In this document: piece after piece, positions 27,385 through 34,410 of the stretch
Layout: each line of letters begins with the position of its first letter
Numbering within the stretch: position 1 is the first letter of the stretch
DNA from: Streptomyces sp. WZ-12
GTDB taxonomy: Bacteria > Actinomycetota > Actinomycetes > Streptomycetales > Streptomycetaceae
Direction: 5' to 3'
DNA: 64,000 bases
Assembly (NCBI RefSeq): GCF_028898845.1
Contig: NZ_CP118574.1
Coordinates: forward strand, 8,357,001-8,421,000
Position numbers and translations under genes: made by a program
The notes under the pieces: generated by a model
Told to the model about the DNA's origin: nothing
The model's input: only the letters and a program-made list of their open reading frames with translations
Databases searched by the model: none

Positions 27385-28335
27385 ATGCGGGCGGTGCGGT
27401 TTCACGAGTACGGCGGGATCGACGTGCTGCGGGTGGAGGAGGTGGAGCGGCCGGTGCCCGGTCCTGGGCAGGTGCTGGTCGAGGTCCGTGCGGCCGGGAT
27501 CCAGCCCGGCGAGGCGCATATCCGCACGGGTGGGCTGCACGAACGCTGGCCGGCGGCGTTTCCCTCCGGGCAGGGTAGCGACCTGGCGGGCGTCGTGGTG
27601 GAGGTCGGCCCACATGTCCGGGGCTTCGCGGTGGGTGAGGAGGTCTTGGGCTTCACCCACAGGCGGGCAAGTCACGCGCAGTTCGTCGTGGTTGACGACG
27701 TGAATCTGGTCTCCCGTCCGACGGGGTTGGCCTGGGACGTGGCCGGGTCGTTGTACGTGGCCGGCACGACCGCGTACGCCACCGTGTTCGCGGTGGACCC
27801 CGGCCCGGAGGACACGGTCGTCGTCTCCGGTGCGGCGGGCGGCGTCGGGTCGCTTGCCGTGCAGCTCGCGCGGCGGCGCGGTGCCACGGTGATCGGGCTG
27901 GCGAGCGAGCCGCACCACGCCTGGTTGACGGAGCACGGTGTCCTCCCGGTCGAGTACGGGCCGGGCGTGGCCGAGCGGATCCGGCAGGCGTCCGACGGCC
28001 GTGTTGATGCGTTCATCGACACCTTTGGCGACGGATACGTCGCACTGGCAGTGGAGTTGGGTGTGCGGCCCGAGCGAATCAACACGATCCGCGACTGGCA
28101 GACCGCGGCCAAGGTTGGTGCGCGGACCTACGGAGAAGGTGCGGCCGCGAGTGCGGTGGTGCTCGGGGAGCTGGCCCGGCTTGCCGCGTGCGGGCAGTTG
28201 GAGGTGCCGATTGCCCGTACCTATCCGCTGGAACAGGTGCGAGACGCCTTCCGCGAGCTGGAGCAGCGGCACACCCACGGCAAGATCGTGCTCCGGCCCC
28301 AGGGCGCTTCTGCCGTCATCCATCCGGCGATCTGA
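27385..28335 (+). CDS. MDR-family NADP-dependent oxidoreductase (zinc-free)
   Basis: 316 residues of a quinone oxidoreductase-like protein: MRAVRFHEYGGIDVLRVEEVERPVPGPGQVLVEVRAAGIQPGE (GroES-like half), then the nucleotide-binding half VVVSGAAGGVGSLAVQLARRRGATVIGLAS (AxxGxxG). No catalytic or structural zinc cysteines. The tail (ARTYPLEQVRDAFRELEQRHTHGKIVL) is standard. Reduces quinones or enones with NADPH. ATG at 27385; the ORF is open far upstream (26932) but without similarity. Confidence 0.88.
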   Translation: MRAVRFHEYGGIDVLRVEEVERPVPGPGQVLVEVRAAGIQPGEAHIRTGGLHERWPAAFPSGQGSDLAGVVVEVGPHVRGFAVGEEVLGFTHRRASHAQFVVVDDVNLVSRPTGLAWDVAGSLYVAGTTAYATVFAVDPGPEDTVVVSGAAGGVGSLAVQLARRRGATVIGLASEPHHAWLTEHGVLPVEYGPGVAERIRQASDGRVDAFIDTFGDGYVALAVELGVRPERINTIRDWQTAAKVGARTYGEGAAASAVVLGELARLAACGQLEVPIARTYPLEQVRDAFRELEQRHTHGKIVLRPQGASAVIHPAI

Positions 28336-28403
28336 CACGGACGGTCCGGCGAAAGTGGCCCAGCCGGCAACGGTGCGCGGGGCCGGTGCAGTTCCGAACG
28401 CGG

Positions 28404-28435
28404 TGAAGGCCCGGTGGGATACCACCGGGCCTTCA
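28404..28435. terminator. Strong hairpin between an oxidoreductase gene and tRNA-fMet
   Basis: Fourteen-base arms TGAAGGCCCGGTGG / CCACCGGGCCTTCA with loop GATA. It lies nine bases past the tRNA 3' end on the minus strand and 68 bases past the plus-strand gene, so it can end both transcripts. Confidence 0.85.
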
Positions 28436-28443
28436 CGCTTGAG

Positions 28444-28517
28444 TAGCGGGGACAGGATTTGAACCTGCGACCTCTGGGTTATGAGCCCAGCGAGCTACCG
28501 AGCTGCTCCACCCCGCG
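28444..28517 (-). tRNA. Initiator tRNA-fMet (CAU)
   Basis: 74 bases, CCA not encoded. Acceptor stem CGCGGGG / CCCCGCT with a C1:U72 mismatch; D arm GGAGCAGCTCGGTAGCTC; anticodon stem CTGGG / CCCAG with three G:C pairs and loop CTCATAA; T arm GCAGG-TTCAAAT-CCTGT. The mismatch at 1:72 plus the GGG/CCC stem identify the initiator. Upstream on the minus strand a conserved block including TTCGAT and TACAGT (18 bases apart) is a likely promoter. Confidence 0.93.
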
Positions 28518-28697
28518 ACGGCACGATGAACTGTACGGCACGGGGCGCGATCAATCGAATCGGCGTCGGGGCGGCGTGAGGGGCAGGGGCAGGGTGGCGT
28601 GATGAGCGCCGAGGAGTCGTCCGCGGTGAGACGAGTCCGGGCATCCGTGTGATGCGGCAACTCCGCCATGTTGCCGGCGTAGGAGCCGCGTTCGCCC

Positions 28698-28745
28698 TGT
28701 AAAGCGGGCTTGACACGTGTCGAGGGGTGACAAGTACGCTTTACA
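28698..28745. promoter_or_regulatory. Operator/promoter region of the XRE-membrane protein operon
   Basis: Outer arms TGTAAAGCG (28698-28706) and CGCTTTACA (28737-28745) form a 9-base inverted repeat. Inside is the perfect palindrome GACACGTGTC (28712-28721) overlapping TTGACA (28710-28715), and a TACGCT box (28735-28740) runs into the right arm. The spacer is 19 bases, somewhat long. Probably the autoregulatory site of the XRE protein. Confidence 0.55.
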
Positions 28746-28746
28746 T

Positions 28747-28959
28747 GTGCGGAACAGTGTCAGGAAACTGCGGTCGTTGCGGGGGCTTTCCCAGGGGCAG
28801 CTGGGCACGGCCCTCGGAGTCTCACGGCAGACGATCAATGCCATCGAGACCGAGCGGTACACGCCCTCCCTGCCGCTCGCCCTGTCCATGGCCAAGTTCT
28901 TCGAGGTCAGCGTTGAGGAGATGTTTCATGCCAATGAGAGCCCAGCAGATGAGCAGTAG
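28747..28959 (+). CDS. Small XRE-family regulator
   Basis: 70 residues that are almost only a Cro/CI helix-turn-helix: VRNSVRKLRSLRGLSQGQLGTALGVSRQTINAIETERYTPSLPLALSMAKFFEVSVEEMF. This is the YozG/ImmR-like form commonly encoded upstream of a small membrane protein. The GTG at 28747 lies immediately after the CGCTTTACA repeat arm, so translation may be nearly leaderless. Its 3' end overlaps the next gene by 32 bases. Confidence 0.85.
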   Translation: MRNSVRKLRSLRGLSQGQLGTALGVSRQTINAIETERYTPSLPLALSMAKFFEVSVEEMFHANESPADEQ

Positions 28960-29335
28960 CGCGGCCAGGCGGTCCGTCCCCGGTTTCTTCCTCGCCGTCG
29001 GGGCCGCCTGCCTCGTGGCCGCGATCTCCGGCGGCCACCTCGTTCGTGGCCTGGTGGTGTTCGGGATCCTGGCGGCCTGCAGCCTTGTCTTAACGCTGGT
29101 GGGGCGCCGGAGCGAGACCTATCAGGGCGTCACGGAGAAGGAGCCCGATGAACGCTTCGCTCGGATCGGCGGGCTGGCCTGGGCCGGCACGGGCATCGTG
29201 CTGACCGTGGGCAATCTCTGTGCGTTCATCGGTGAGTTGGCGTCTGGGAGAAGCGGCGATCCGTACTTCTGGTTCGTGGCCACCGCCGCCCTCTCTTACA
29301 TCGGGTTGGTCGCCTTCTTGTCTCGGCGTACCTGA
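28928..29335 (+). CDS. Four-helix membrane protein paired with XRE regulator
   Basis: 135 residues with four hydrophobic segments (VPGFFLAVGAACLVAAI, LVRGLVVFGILAACSLVLTLV, IGGLAWAGTGIVLTVGNLCAF, PYFWFVATAALSYIGLVAFL) and a cytoplasmic loop with TYQGVTEKEPDERFARI, as in DUF2178-like proteins that often follow XRE genes. The ATG at 28928 has GAGGAG seven bases upstream; ATGs at 28934 and 28949 are alternatives. Role unknown; the pair may form a small regulatory module. Confidence 0.78.
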   Translation: MPMRAQQMSSSAARRSVPGFFLAVGAACLVAAISGGHLVRGLVVFGILAACSLVLTLVGRRSETYQGVTEKEPDERFARIGGLAWAGTGIVLTVGNLCAFIGELASGRSGDPYFWFVATAALSYIGLVAFLSRRT

Positions 29336-29370
29336 GAAGCCGTCGCCTCCAACGGCTCGTCACCTCGCAC

Positions 29371-29390
29371 GTCCGACCAGGCGGTCGGAC
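29371..29390. terminator. Hairpin between convergent genes
   Basis: Arms GTCCGACC / GGTCGGAC with a four-base loop, three bases past the end of the cis-prenyltransferase gene and 35 bases past the membrane-protein gene. Confidence 0.55.
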
Positions 29391-29393
29391 AGG

Positions 29394-30290
29394 TCACAGC
29401 CGTGCTGTGGGGCGGGTGTCGAGTTGGGACTTGGCGTACCGAGCCGTGTCGTACAAGCCGGTCAACAGGTGCCCACCGAGCCGAGTGGCGATGCCGCCGG
29501 GCAGGCTCAGGACGTTGGAGAGGGAGGGCAGCGCCGCCACGAGGCTCGTCGGTGGCTGTGGTTGGGGGGAACGGGAGCGGGGGATCGAGCCGGTGACGCC
29601 GCCGAATCGGCGCTGTCGCTGGGCGTAGACGTCGAGTGCCTGCCGGAAGTGCTCGGCGCGGAAGTCGGGCCAGAGCACCTCGGGGAAGGTGAACTCGGCA
29701 TAGGCACACCGCCACAGCGCGAAGTTGGACAACCGGTGTTCGCCGGAGGTGCGGATGACGAGGTCCACATCCGGTGTGTCGGGACTCGGCAGGTGCTGGG
29801 CGAATCTCTCCTCCGTCACCTCCTCGGGCGGGACCTGTTTCTCGATGAGCGTGCGCGCCGCGCGCACGATCTCGCTGCGGCCGCCGTGGTTTAAGGCCAC
29901 CGTGAGCGTCATCTTGTCGTTGTCCTGCGTCAACTGCTCGGCGTACTGGAGCTCTTGGCGCAGGCTCTCGGGAATCCGGGGGGACGTCTCGCCCAGGCTA
30001 CGGAACCGGATGCCGGCGCGGTGCCACTCGTGGACCTTGTTGCGCAGGTACTGGTAGCCGATGTCCATGAGGGAGGAGACTTCCTCTTCCGGGCGTGACC
30101 AGTTCTCGGTGGAGAACGCGAACAGGGTCAGCCAGGGGATCTCTTCCTCCAGGGCCGTTTTGATCACCGCGTCGATGGCCTTCTCGGCGGCCTTGTGGCC
30201 GAGCGCGCGCGGCAGCCCCCGCTGCTGCGCCCACCGGCCGTTGCCGTCCATGATGCACGCGACGTGCCGTGCCGCGGCGTGTGTCCCCAT
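29394..30290 (-). CDS. cis-Prenyltransferase (UppS-like) with C-terminal extension
   Basis: 298 residues. Condenses isopentenyl diphosphate onto an allylic diphosphate in Z geometry. Motifs: HVACIMDGNGRWAQQRG (catalytic Asp15), GHKAAEKA, FAFSTENWSRP, ALNHGGRSEI, and DLVIRTSGEHRLSNFALWRCAYAEFTFPEVLWPDF. All key residues of undecaprenyl diphosphate synthases are present, although the G-H-x-x-G has Ala for Gly. About 60 extra residues after the domain (SPQPQPPTSLVAALPSLSNVL...) are unusual. It is divergent (108 bases) from a squalene/phytoene-synthase-like gene, which hints at a specialised terpenoid step rather than the housekeeping enzyme. Confidence 0.88.
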   Translation of the reverse strand: MGTHAAARHVACIMDGNGRWAQQRGLPRALGHKAAEKAIDAVIKTALEEEIPWLTLFAFSTENWSRPEEEVSSLMDIGYQYLRNKVHEWHRAGIRFRSLGETSPRIPESLRQELQYAEQLTQDNDKMTLTVALNHGGRSEIVRAARTLIEKQVPPEEVTEERFAQHLPSPDTPDVDLVIRTSGEHRLSNFALWRCAYAEFTFPEVLWPDFRAEHFRQALDVYAQRQRRFGGVTGSIPRSRSPQPQPPTSLVAALPSLSNVLSLPGGIATRLGGHLLTGLYDTARYAKSQLDTRPTARL

Positions 30291-30398
30291 CCATCCTCCT
30301 CATGTGCGTTGCATGCGTTTGCGTCGGTTTGGATAGTTGTTACCCGGGTGAGGGCGGTGTCATCCGCCGGATCGAACCGAGGAGGGAGAACGTCAACG

Positions 30399-31337
30399 AT
30401 GGTGCTCTGGAGCCGCACTCTGCATGCCGGCGGTGTCGAGGACGAACCGCTGCGCGCGGACTACACCGCCGTCGCGCAGTACGTGGCCCGGGTGGAACCG
30501 CTCTCCTATCCAGCGATGCGTACGGTCCTGCCTCCCGCCTGGCAGCCCCACGTGCTCGCCGCTCTGGCCTTCGCCAAACACACCGACGACCTGGCCGACC
30601 TTCCACCGGCCCACCGCCACGGCGGTCGTTTCCACGCCTGGGCGGAAGCAGTCGCGCACGGGCTGACGACGGGATCCTCCCCATACGCGTTGGTGCGCGC
30701 GTTTCTGCACACCGTCGCCGTCAACGGCGTCCCCCACGCCCAGATCCACGACTATCTAGCGGGCCAGGCCGGAAACCTCTCCTTCACCGGGTACGCCACC
30801 GACGAGGACTACTACCGCTGCCTCCACAGCGTCACCGTGCCCTACCTCGCCCTCCCCTGCATCTCCCGCCGCCCCGGCGCCGCGAACCGGATCAACCACT
30901 CCCTGCTGCGAATCGTGGCCGACGCCGCCCAACGCGTCGACGACCTCGCTGATTTCGCCGCGGATCTGCGCCTCGGCCAACTCCACTTCCCACAGACCAC
31001 GTTGACGCGCTTCGGCATCACCCGCGCCGACCTGGAATCCGGACGTCAAACCCCGGCCGTGCGCGCCTTCGTCGCGCACGCATGTCAACAGGCCCGCACG
31101 GTCATGGACATCGCCCAGGATGCGCTCCGCCGCGCCGACGCGGAGGAACAGCTCCTGCTCCGCCCGCCGTTGGTCGCCAAACAGCATCTGCTCGGCGGCA
31201 TCGAACGACAGGGCGCGGACATCATCCGGCGCACCGTCGCGCTCAACATCCTGCCCGCCCCGACGGAACTGCTGGACGGGGCGCTGCGCACACTCCGTGC
31301 CCGCGTGCGCGTTGCCACCCTGCGCGCCCGCTCGTAG
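30399..31337 (+). CDS. Squalene/phytoene synthase-like prenyl-transfer enzyme
   Basis: 312 residues, all-helical trans-isoprenyl diphosphate synthase fold. Two Asp-rich motifs: DDLAD (63-67) in FAKHTDDLADLPP and DDLADFAAD (181-189), followed by LRLGQLHFPQ, the usual end of the second motif. The family joins two allylic diphosphates head to head, or acts as a terpene synthase in some bacterial members. No desaturase, cyclase or other carotenoid/hopanoid gene is close, only the divergent cis-prenyltransferase. ATG at 30399 with GGAGGGAG upstream (30380s). The product cannot be predicted. Confidence 0.82.
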   Translation: MVLWSRTLHAGGVEDEPLRADYTAVAQYVARVEPLSYPAMRTVLPPAWQPHVLAALAFAKHTDDLADLPPAHRHGGRFHAWAEAVAHGLTTGSSPYALVRAFLHTVAVNGVPHAQIHDYLAGQAGNLSFTGYATDEDYYRCLHSVTVPYLALPCISRRPGAANRINHSLLRIVADAAQRVDDLADFAADLRLGQLHFPQTTLTRFGITRADLESGRQTPAVRAFVAHACQQARTVMDIAQDALRRADAEEQLLLRPPLVAKQHLLGGIERQGADIIRRTVALNILPAPTELLDGALRTLRARVRVATLRARS

Positions 31338-31530
31338 AGGCGCTCGCGGAAGTCAGCCAGGACTCTGCGCGCGAAGCGGGATCGTCCGGCTCCAGGACCA
31401 CAGCGTGGGTGAACTCGACGCGGCAGCGCACCGCCTCGGCGGCTCGCCCGCGCGCGATCTGCACGGCTGGGAAAGGGGCTTGCTCACCATGTCGCGGTCC
31501 CCGAGAGGGGCAAGCGCAGGGTTTGGCGGG

Positions 31531-32019
31531 TTACTCGTCCTTGAGGTCCTGGAGGGTGTGGTCGACGCACACCGCCAGGATGACCAGCAGCGTGTCGTCC
31601 TGCGGGCCCATCACGTCGACGGCGTAGGCGTCCCGGATGCTGAACCAGCGCCGGGAAATATGCGCCAGGGTGGTGCCGTCGTGCTGGATGTCGAACTCCC
31701 GGTCCCAGAAGTTCCCGACTATCCGCAGCCGCCGCCCGTCTCGCAGGCTGACCTTGAACCGGTCCCCGAAGAGGCTGAACGTCCGCTTGCTGATCCAGCC
31801 CACCACCTCATCGTTCTGTTTGATCAGGATGGTGTGGTGGAAGGTGAGCGCCTTCTTGACGATGCTGGCGATCTGGTAGCCCTGGGTGTCCACGAAGTCG
31901 AAGGTGGTCCGCAGGCGCAGCAGCTTCCTGTTGACCTTGTACAGCTTCTCCCGGTGCTCGGTTTCGATCCAGGCTTCCTCGTGGAAGGCCAGCATGCGAT
32001 CGCGTACCAGGTAACGCAT
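31531..32019 (-). CDS. LURP-one-related (phospholipid scramblase-like) protein
   Basis: 162 residues with the 12-strand tubby/LURP beta-barrel pattern: MRYLVRDRMLAFHEEAWIETEHREKLYKVNRKLLRLRTTFDFVDTQG..., KRTFSLFGDRFKVSLRDGRRL, and GNFWDREFDI, ending in the hydrophobic central helix TLLVILAVCVDHTLQ. Function in bacteria unknown; a structural or membrane-linked role is usual to assume. ATG at 32019. Confidence 0.85.
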   Translation of the reverse strand: MRYLVRDRMLAFHEEAWIETEHREKLYKVNRKLLRLRTTFDFVDTQGYQIASIVKKALTFHHTILIKQNDEVVGWISKRTFSLFGDRFKVSLRDGRRLRIVGNFWDREFDIQHDGTTLAHISRRWFSIRDAYAVDVMGPQDDTLLVILAVCVDHTLQDLKDE

Positions 32020-32217
32020 GGAAATTCCCCGTCCAGATCGTTCGCGTCAGGCCAGCCGGTGGCCCCGTGCTGGCCCAGAGCGTAGCGAGGATCTGAATCC
32101 GAAGAGACGCCACCCCACGCGGCCGACCCCGCCGAGCAGTTGCCCCTCTGCCTGCGCCGTCCATACCGCTCGCTGCCGCCTCCCGCCGCCTCGTACGGGG
32201 GCTGCTCGTCGGCGCGC

Positions 32218-32895
32218 TCAGGAGGCGAGGATGCCGATGCCGTCGCCGAGCAGTTTGAGGCCGAGGACGAAGAAGAGGACGGCCATTACGGCGGCGTTGT
32301 GCTGTGCGGCCCAGGTTCGCCAGTTGCCGAGGAGGCGTTGGGCCCGTTGTCCCGTGAAGAGGTAGACGGCCAGGGGTGCCAGGATGCCGAGGGAGGCGAT
32401 GAGCACGAAGAGGGCGAGTGTCGCGGCCTGTTGGGGCACGGGGAGTCCGGTCGAGCTGATCGATGCGCCGGCGGCGAGGGTGAGGGGGGCGTTCTTGGCG
32501 TTGGCCGCCGACAGTGCCACGCCGAGTCCGAGGATCTTGGGCGGGGTGAAGCGGTCGATCGCGGCCAGCCATTTCGGGAGTTGTGCCTGGGAGGGGTCGG
32601 TGGGGCGGTGGCGCCATTGTCGGGCGCCGAGGAGGGTCAGTAGCAGGCCGAGGGTGAGTTTGAGGGCTCCTACCCAGGTGGTGGGCTGCTTGTGGCTGGA
32701 GGCGCCGCCGGAGCCGCCCACGGCCAGCATGATCGCTCCCAGTGCCGCCAGTCCCAGGAGCCAGCCGAGGGCGAAGAGAACGCCGTTGAGACGTCCACGG
32801 GGGGTGGCCAGGATGAGAATGATCGCCACGATGGGCAGCGGGCTGACCGCGACGCCGGCGGCCAGGCCGAGTACGTCGCCCACGGCGTGTCCCAC
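32218..32895 (-). CDS. GAP-family membrane protein
   Basis: 225 residues with six hydrophobic segments, e.g. GLAAGVAVSPLPIVAIILIL and LNGVLFALGWLLGLAALGAIML at the start and AAVMAVLFFVLGLKLLGDGI at the end. The block KILGLGVALSAANAKNAPLTLAAG is the signature of the GAP/Sap (sulfolipid- or peptidoglycolipid-addressing) family. In mycobacteria such proteins help move surface glycolipids; substrate unknown here. ATG at 32895. Confidence 0.85.
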   Translation of the reverse strand: MGHAVGDVLGLAAGVAVSPLPIVAIILILATPRGRLNGVLFALGWLLGLAALGAIMLAVGGSGGASSHKQPTTWVGALKLTLGLLLTLLGARQWRHRPTDPSQAQLPKWLAAIDRFTPPKILGLGVALSAANAKNAPLTLAAGASISSTGLPVPQQAATLALFVLIASLGILAPLAVYLFTGQRAQRLLGNWRTWAAQHNAAVMAVLFFVLGLKLLGDGIGILAS

Positions 32896-33004
32896 GATGC
32901 CCTCCTGGCAGATGGTCCAGGGCCTCAGGAGGCAGTGGCCGTCAATGAGGCATTTCAGAAACTACTCGACGCGGCGGGCCGAACCACCGGGCACGGGCAG
33001 TGCG

Positions 33005-33745
33005 TCAGCCCGGTGGCGTCTGCCCCGAGAGCACCTTCTGGAGGCGTTGCCCGCCGCTCTGGATGGCCTGCTGGGTAGCCGCGTGCCCGGCACCGCCGAG
33101 CCCGCCGTTGGTCACGGAGATGACGTTGGGCCCGATCCGGGCGGCAGCCGCTTCGAGCGCCAGGGTGGTCTTGAGGCCCTGCACGGTGGTGACCATGGAC
33201 AGTCGTACGCCGAACCGGTCGTCGCCGGCCTTGGGGAGCGAGGTCTGGACGACCTGTGCGATCACCTTGTTCCCCGATCCGTCCACGGCGGTGAACCCGT
33301 CGCAGACGTTCGGCAGGGTCCTCAGCCACGCCATGCCCTTGTCGGCGTCTGCCCGGGAATACGACGCCACCTGGTACGTCATCCTGGCGTTCCTGGAGGG
33401 TTCGGTGAAGGCTTCGCCGGCCTTGGCCGTGGGCGTGACCCCCATGAGGTTGCCCGACCTCAACCGGTCGAGGAGCGTCTGGCAGTTGGGCTTGTTGGCC
33501 TTGCTCTGCAGCAGGGTGTCCTGGCGGCCGGTGCCGCCGCCGCTGGCCGGGTTCCACTGGGCGCCCAGCGCAGAAGGGCTGATCAGGGCCGCTTGGGCCT
33601 GACTCCCGGTGAGCTTTCCCGGCGGCGATGTCGACTTCGTCGCCGAACCTGACGAGCCGCCACCCGAGCAGGCCGCCGTGGTCATCAGGATGCCTGCGGC
33701 CAGCACGGTGGCCGCACAACGAGGCAGGCTGGGCGATCGGTCCAT
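33005..33745 (-). CDS. Lipoprotein of unknown function
   Basis: 246 residues: lipobox TAAC (Cys26), Ser/Thr linker, and a globular domain (LTGSQAQAALISPSALGAQWNP...LLDRLRSGNLMG...MTYQVASYSRADADKGMAWLRTLPNVCDGF...DRFGVRLSMVTTVQGLKTTLALEAAAARIGPNVISVTNGG) that resembles PknH-like extracellular sensor/DUF5642-type domains with two cysteines. ATG 33745 has GGGAGGA upstream; the much longer frame to 34330 is not coding. Confidence 0.75.
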   Translation of the reverse strand: MDRSPSLPRCAATVLAAGILMTTAACSGGGSSGSATKSTSPPGKLTGSQAQAALISPSALGAQWNPASGGGTGRQDTLLQSKANKPNCQTLLDRLRSGNLMGVTPTAKAGEAFTEPSRNARMTYQVASYSRADADKGMAWLRTLPNVCDGFTAVDGSGNKVIAQVVQTSLPKAGDDRFGVRLSMVTTVQGLKTTLALEAAAARIGPNVISVTNGGLGGAGHAATQQAIQSGGQRLQKVLSGQTPPG

Positions 33746-34410
33746 CACGGTCCTCCCGGGTGAGCGAGACATCTCCGACATCACCACCCACCGATCCAGC
33801 CCGCAACCACACCAAGGCGCGCGGGTGGCGGCGCTGGCACCGCGCTGCGCGGCGAAGGGCGCGCCGCGACTCCCGGAGGCGGATGCCAGGCGCGGTGGTG
33901 TGGCCGGGGGCCGTGCGGCGTTGCGGCCCTGGCTGCTTGGGTCCGGCGGCTGGGAGCGTGTCGTTGGCCGAGGCGGCAGCCTCAACCGCATCACCGACAT
34001 CGCCCAATCCCTCCCCGTCCTCCACGCCACACCACCATCTGAAGCGGGGAAAGCCCCATTCCTCACGATTGCCTCAACTGGGTGGTAGCCCCACAAGGGG
34101 GATTTTGTTTCCGGTTCCGACTGTCCGACCGCCTCACTTGATGGAGACCCGGCCCAGGTCAGCGAGTTGACGCGGCGCCATGAGCGGGGTGCCACGGGCG
34201 TGCGGTGCGGAATTCCCGCCCTCGTTCTGCGCCCGGGCTTCTTGGCACAGTGAAGCGTCGGCGTTACTGGACAGCGGCCACGACCGGTCGCGCATGTCTC
34301 CGTGTCCGTCTCCAAGCGAGCGCTTGTCACAAGGAACCGGAAGGGGCGGCCGACCCCTCAGAGCTGCTGGCATTCCTGATCCGTGTCCCGGCGCAACGTG
34401 AGGAATGCTG
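33746..34410 (+). other. PKS upstream region
   Basis: 665 bases without a gene. Contains the palindrome CAAGCG-AG-CGCTTG (34313-34326), 85 bases before the PKS start, and a locally AT-rich patch (GGGGGATTTTGTTTCCGG, about 34097-34114). Confidence 0.4.
34313..34326. promoter_or_regulatory. Palindrome upstream of the PKS gene
   Basis: CAAGCGAGCGCTTG, six-base arms around AG, in the likely promoter region of the PKS-P450 operon. Candidate operator for an unknown dimeric regulator. Confidence 0.35.
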
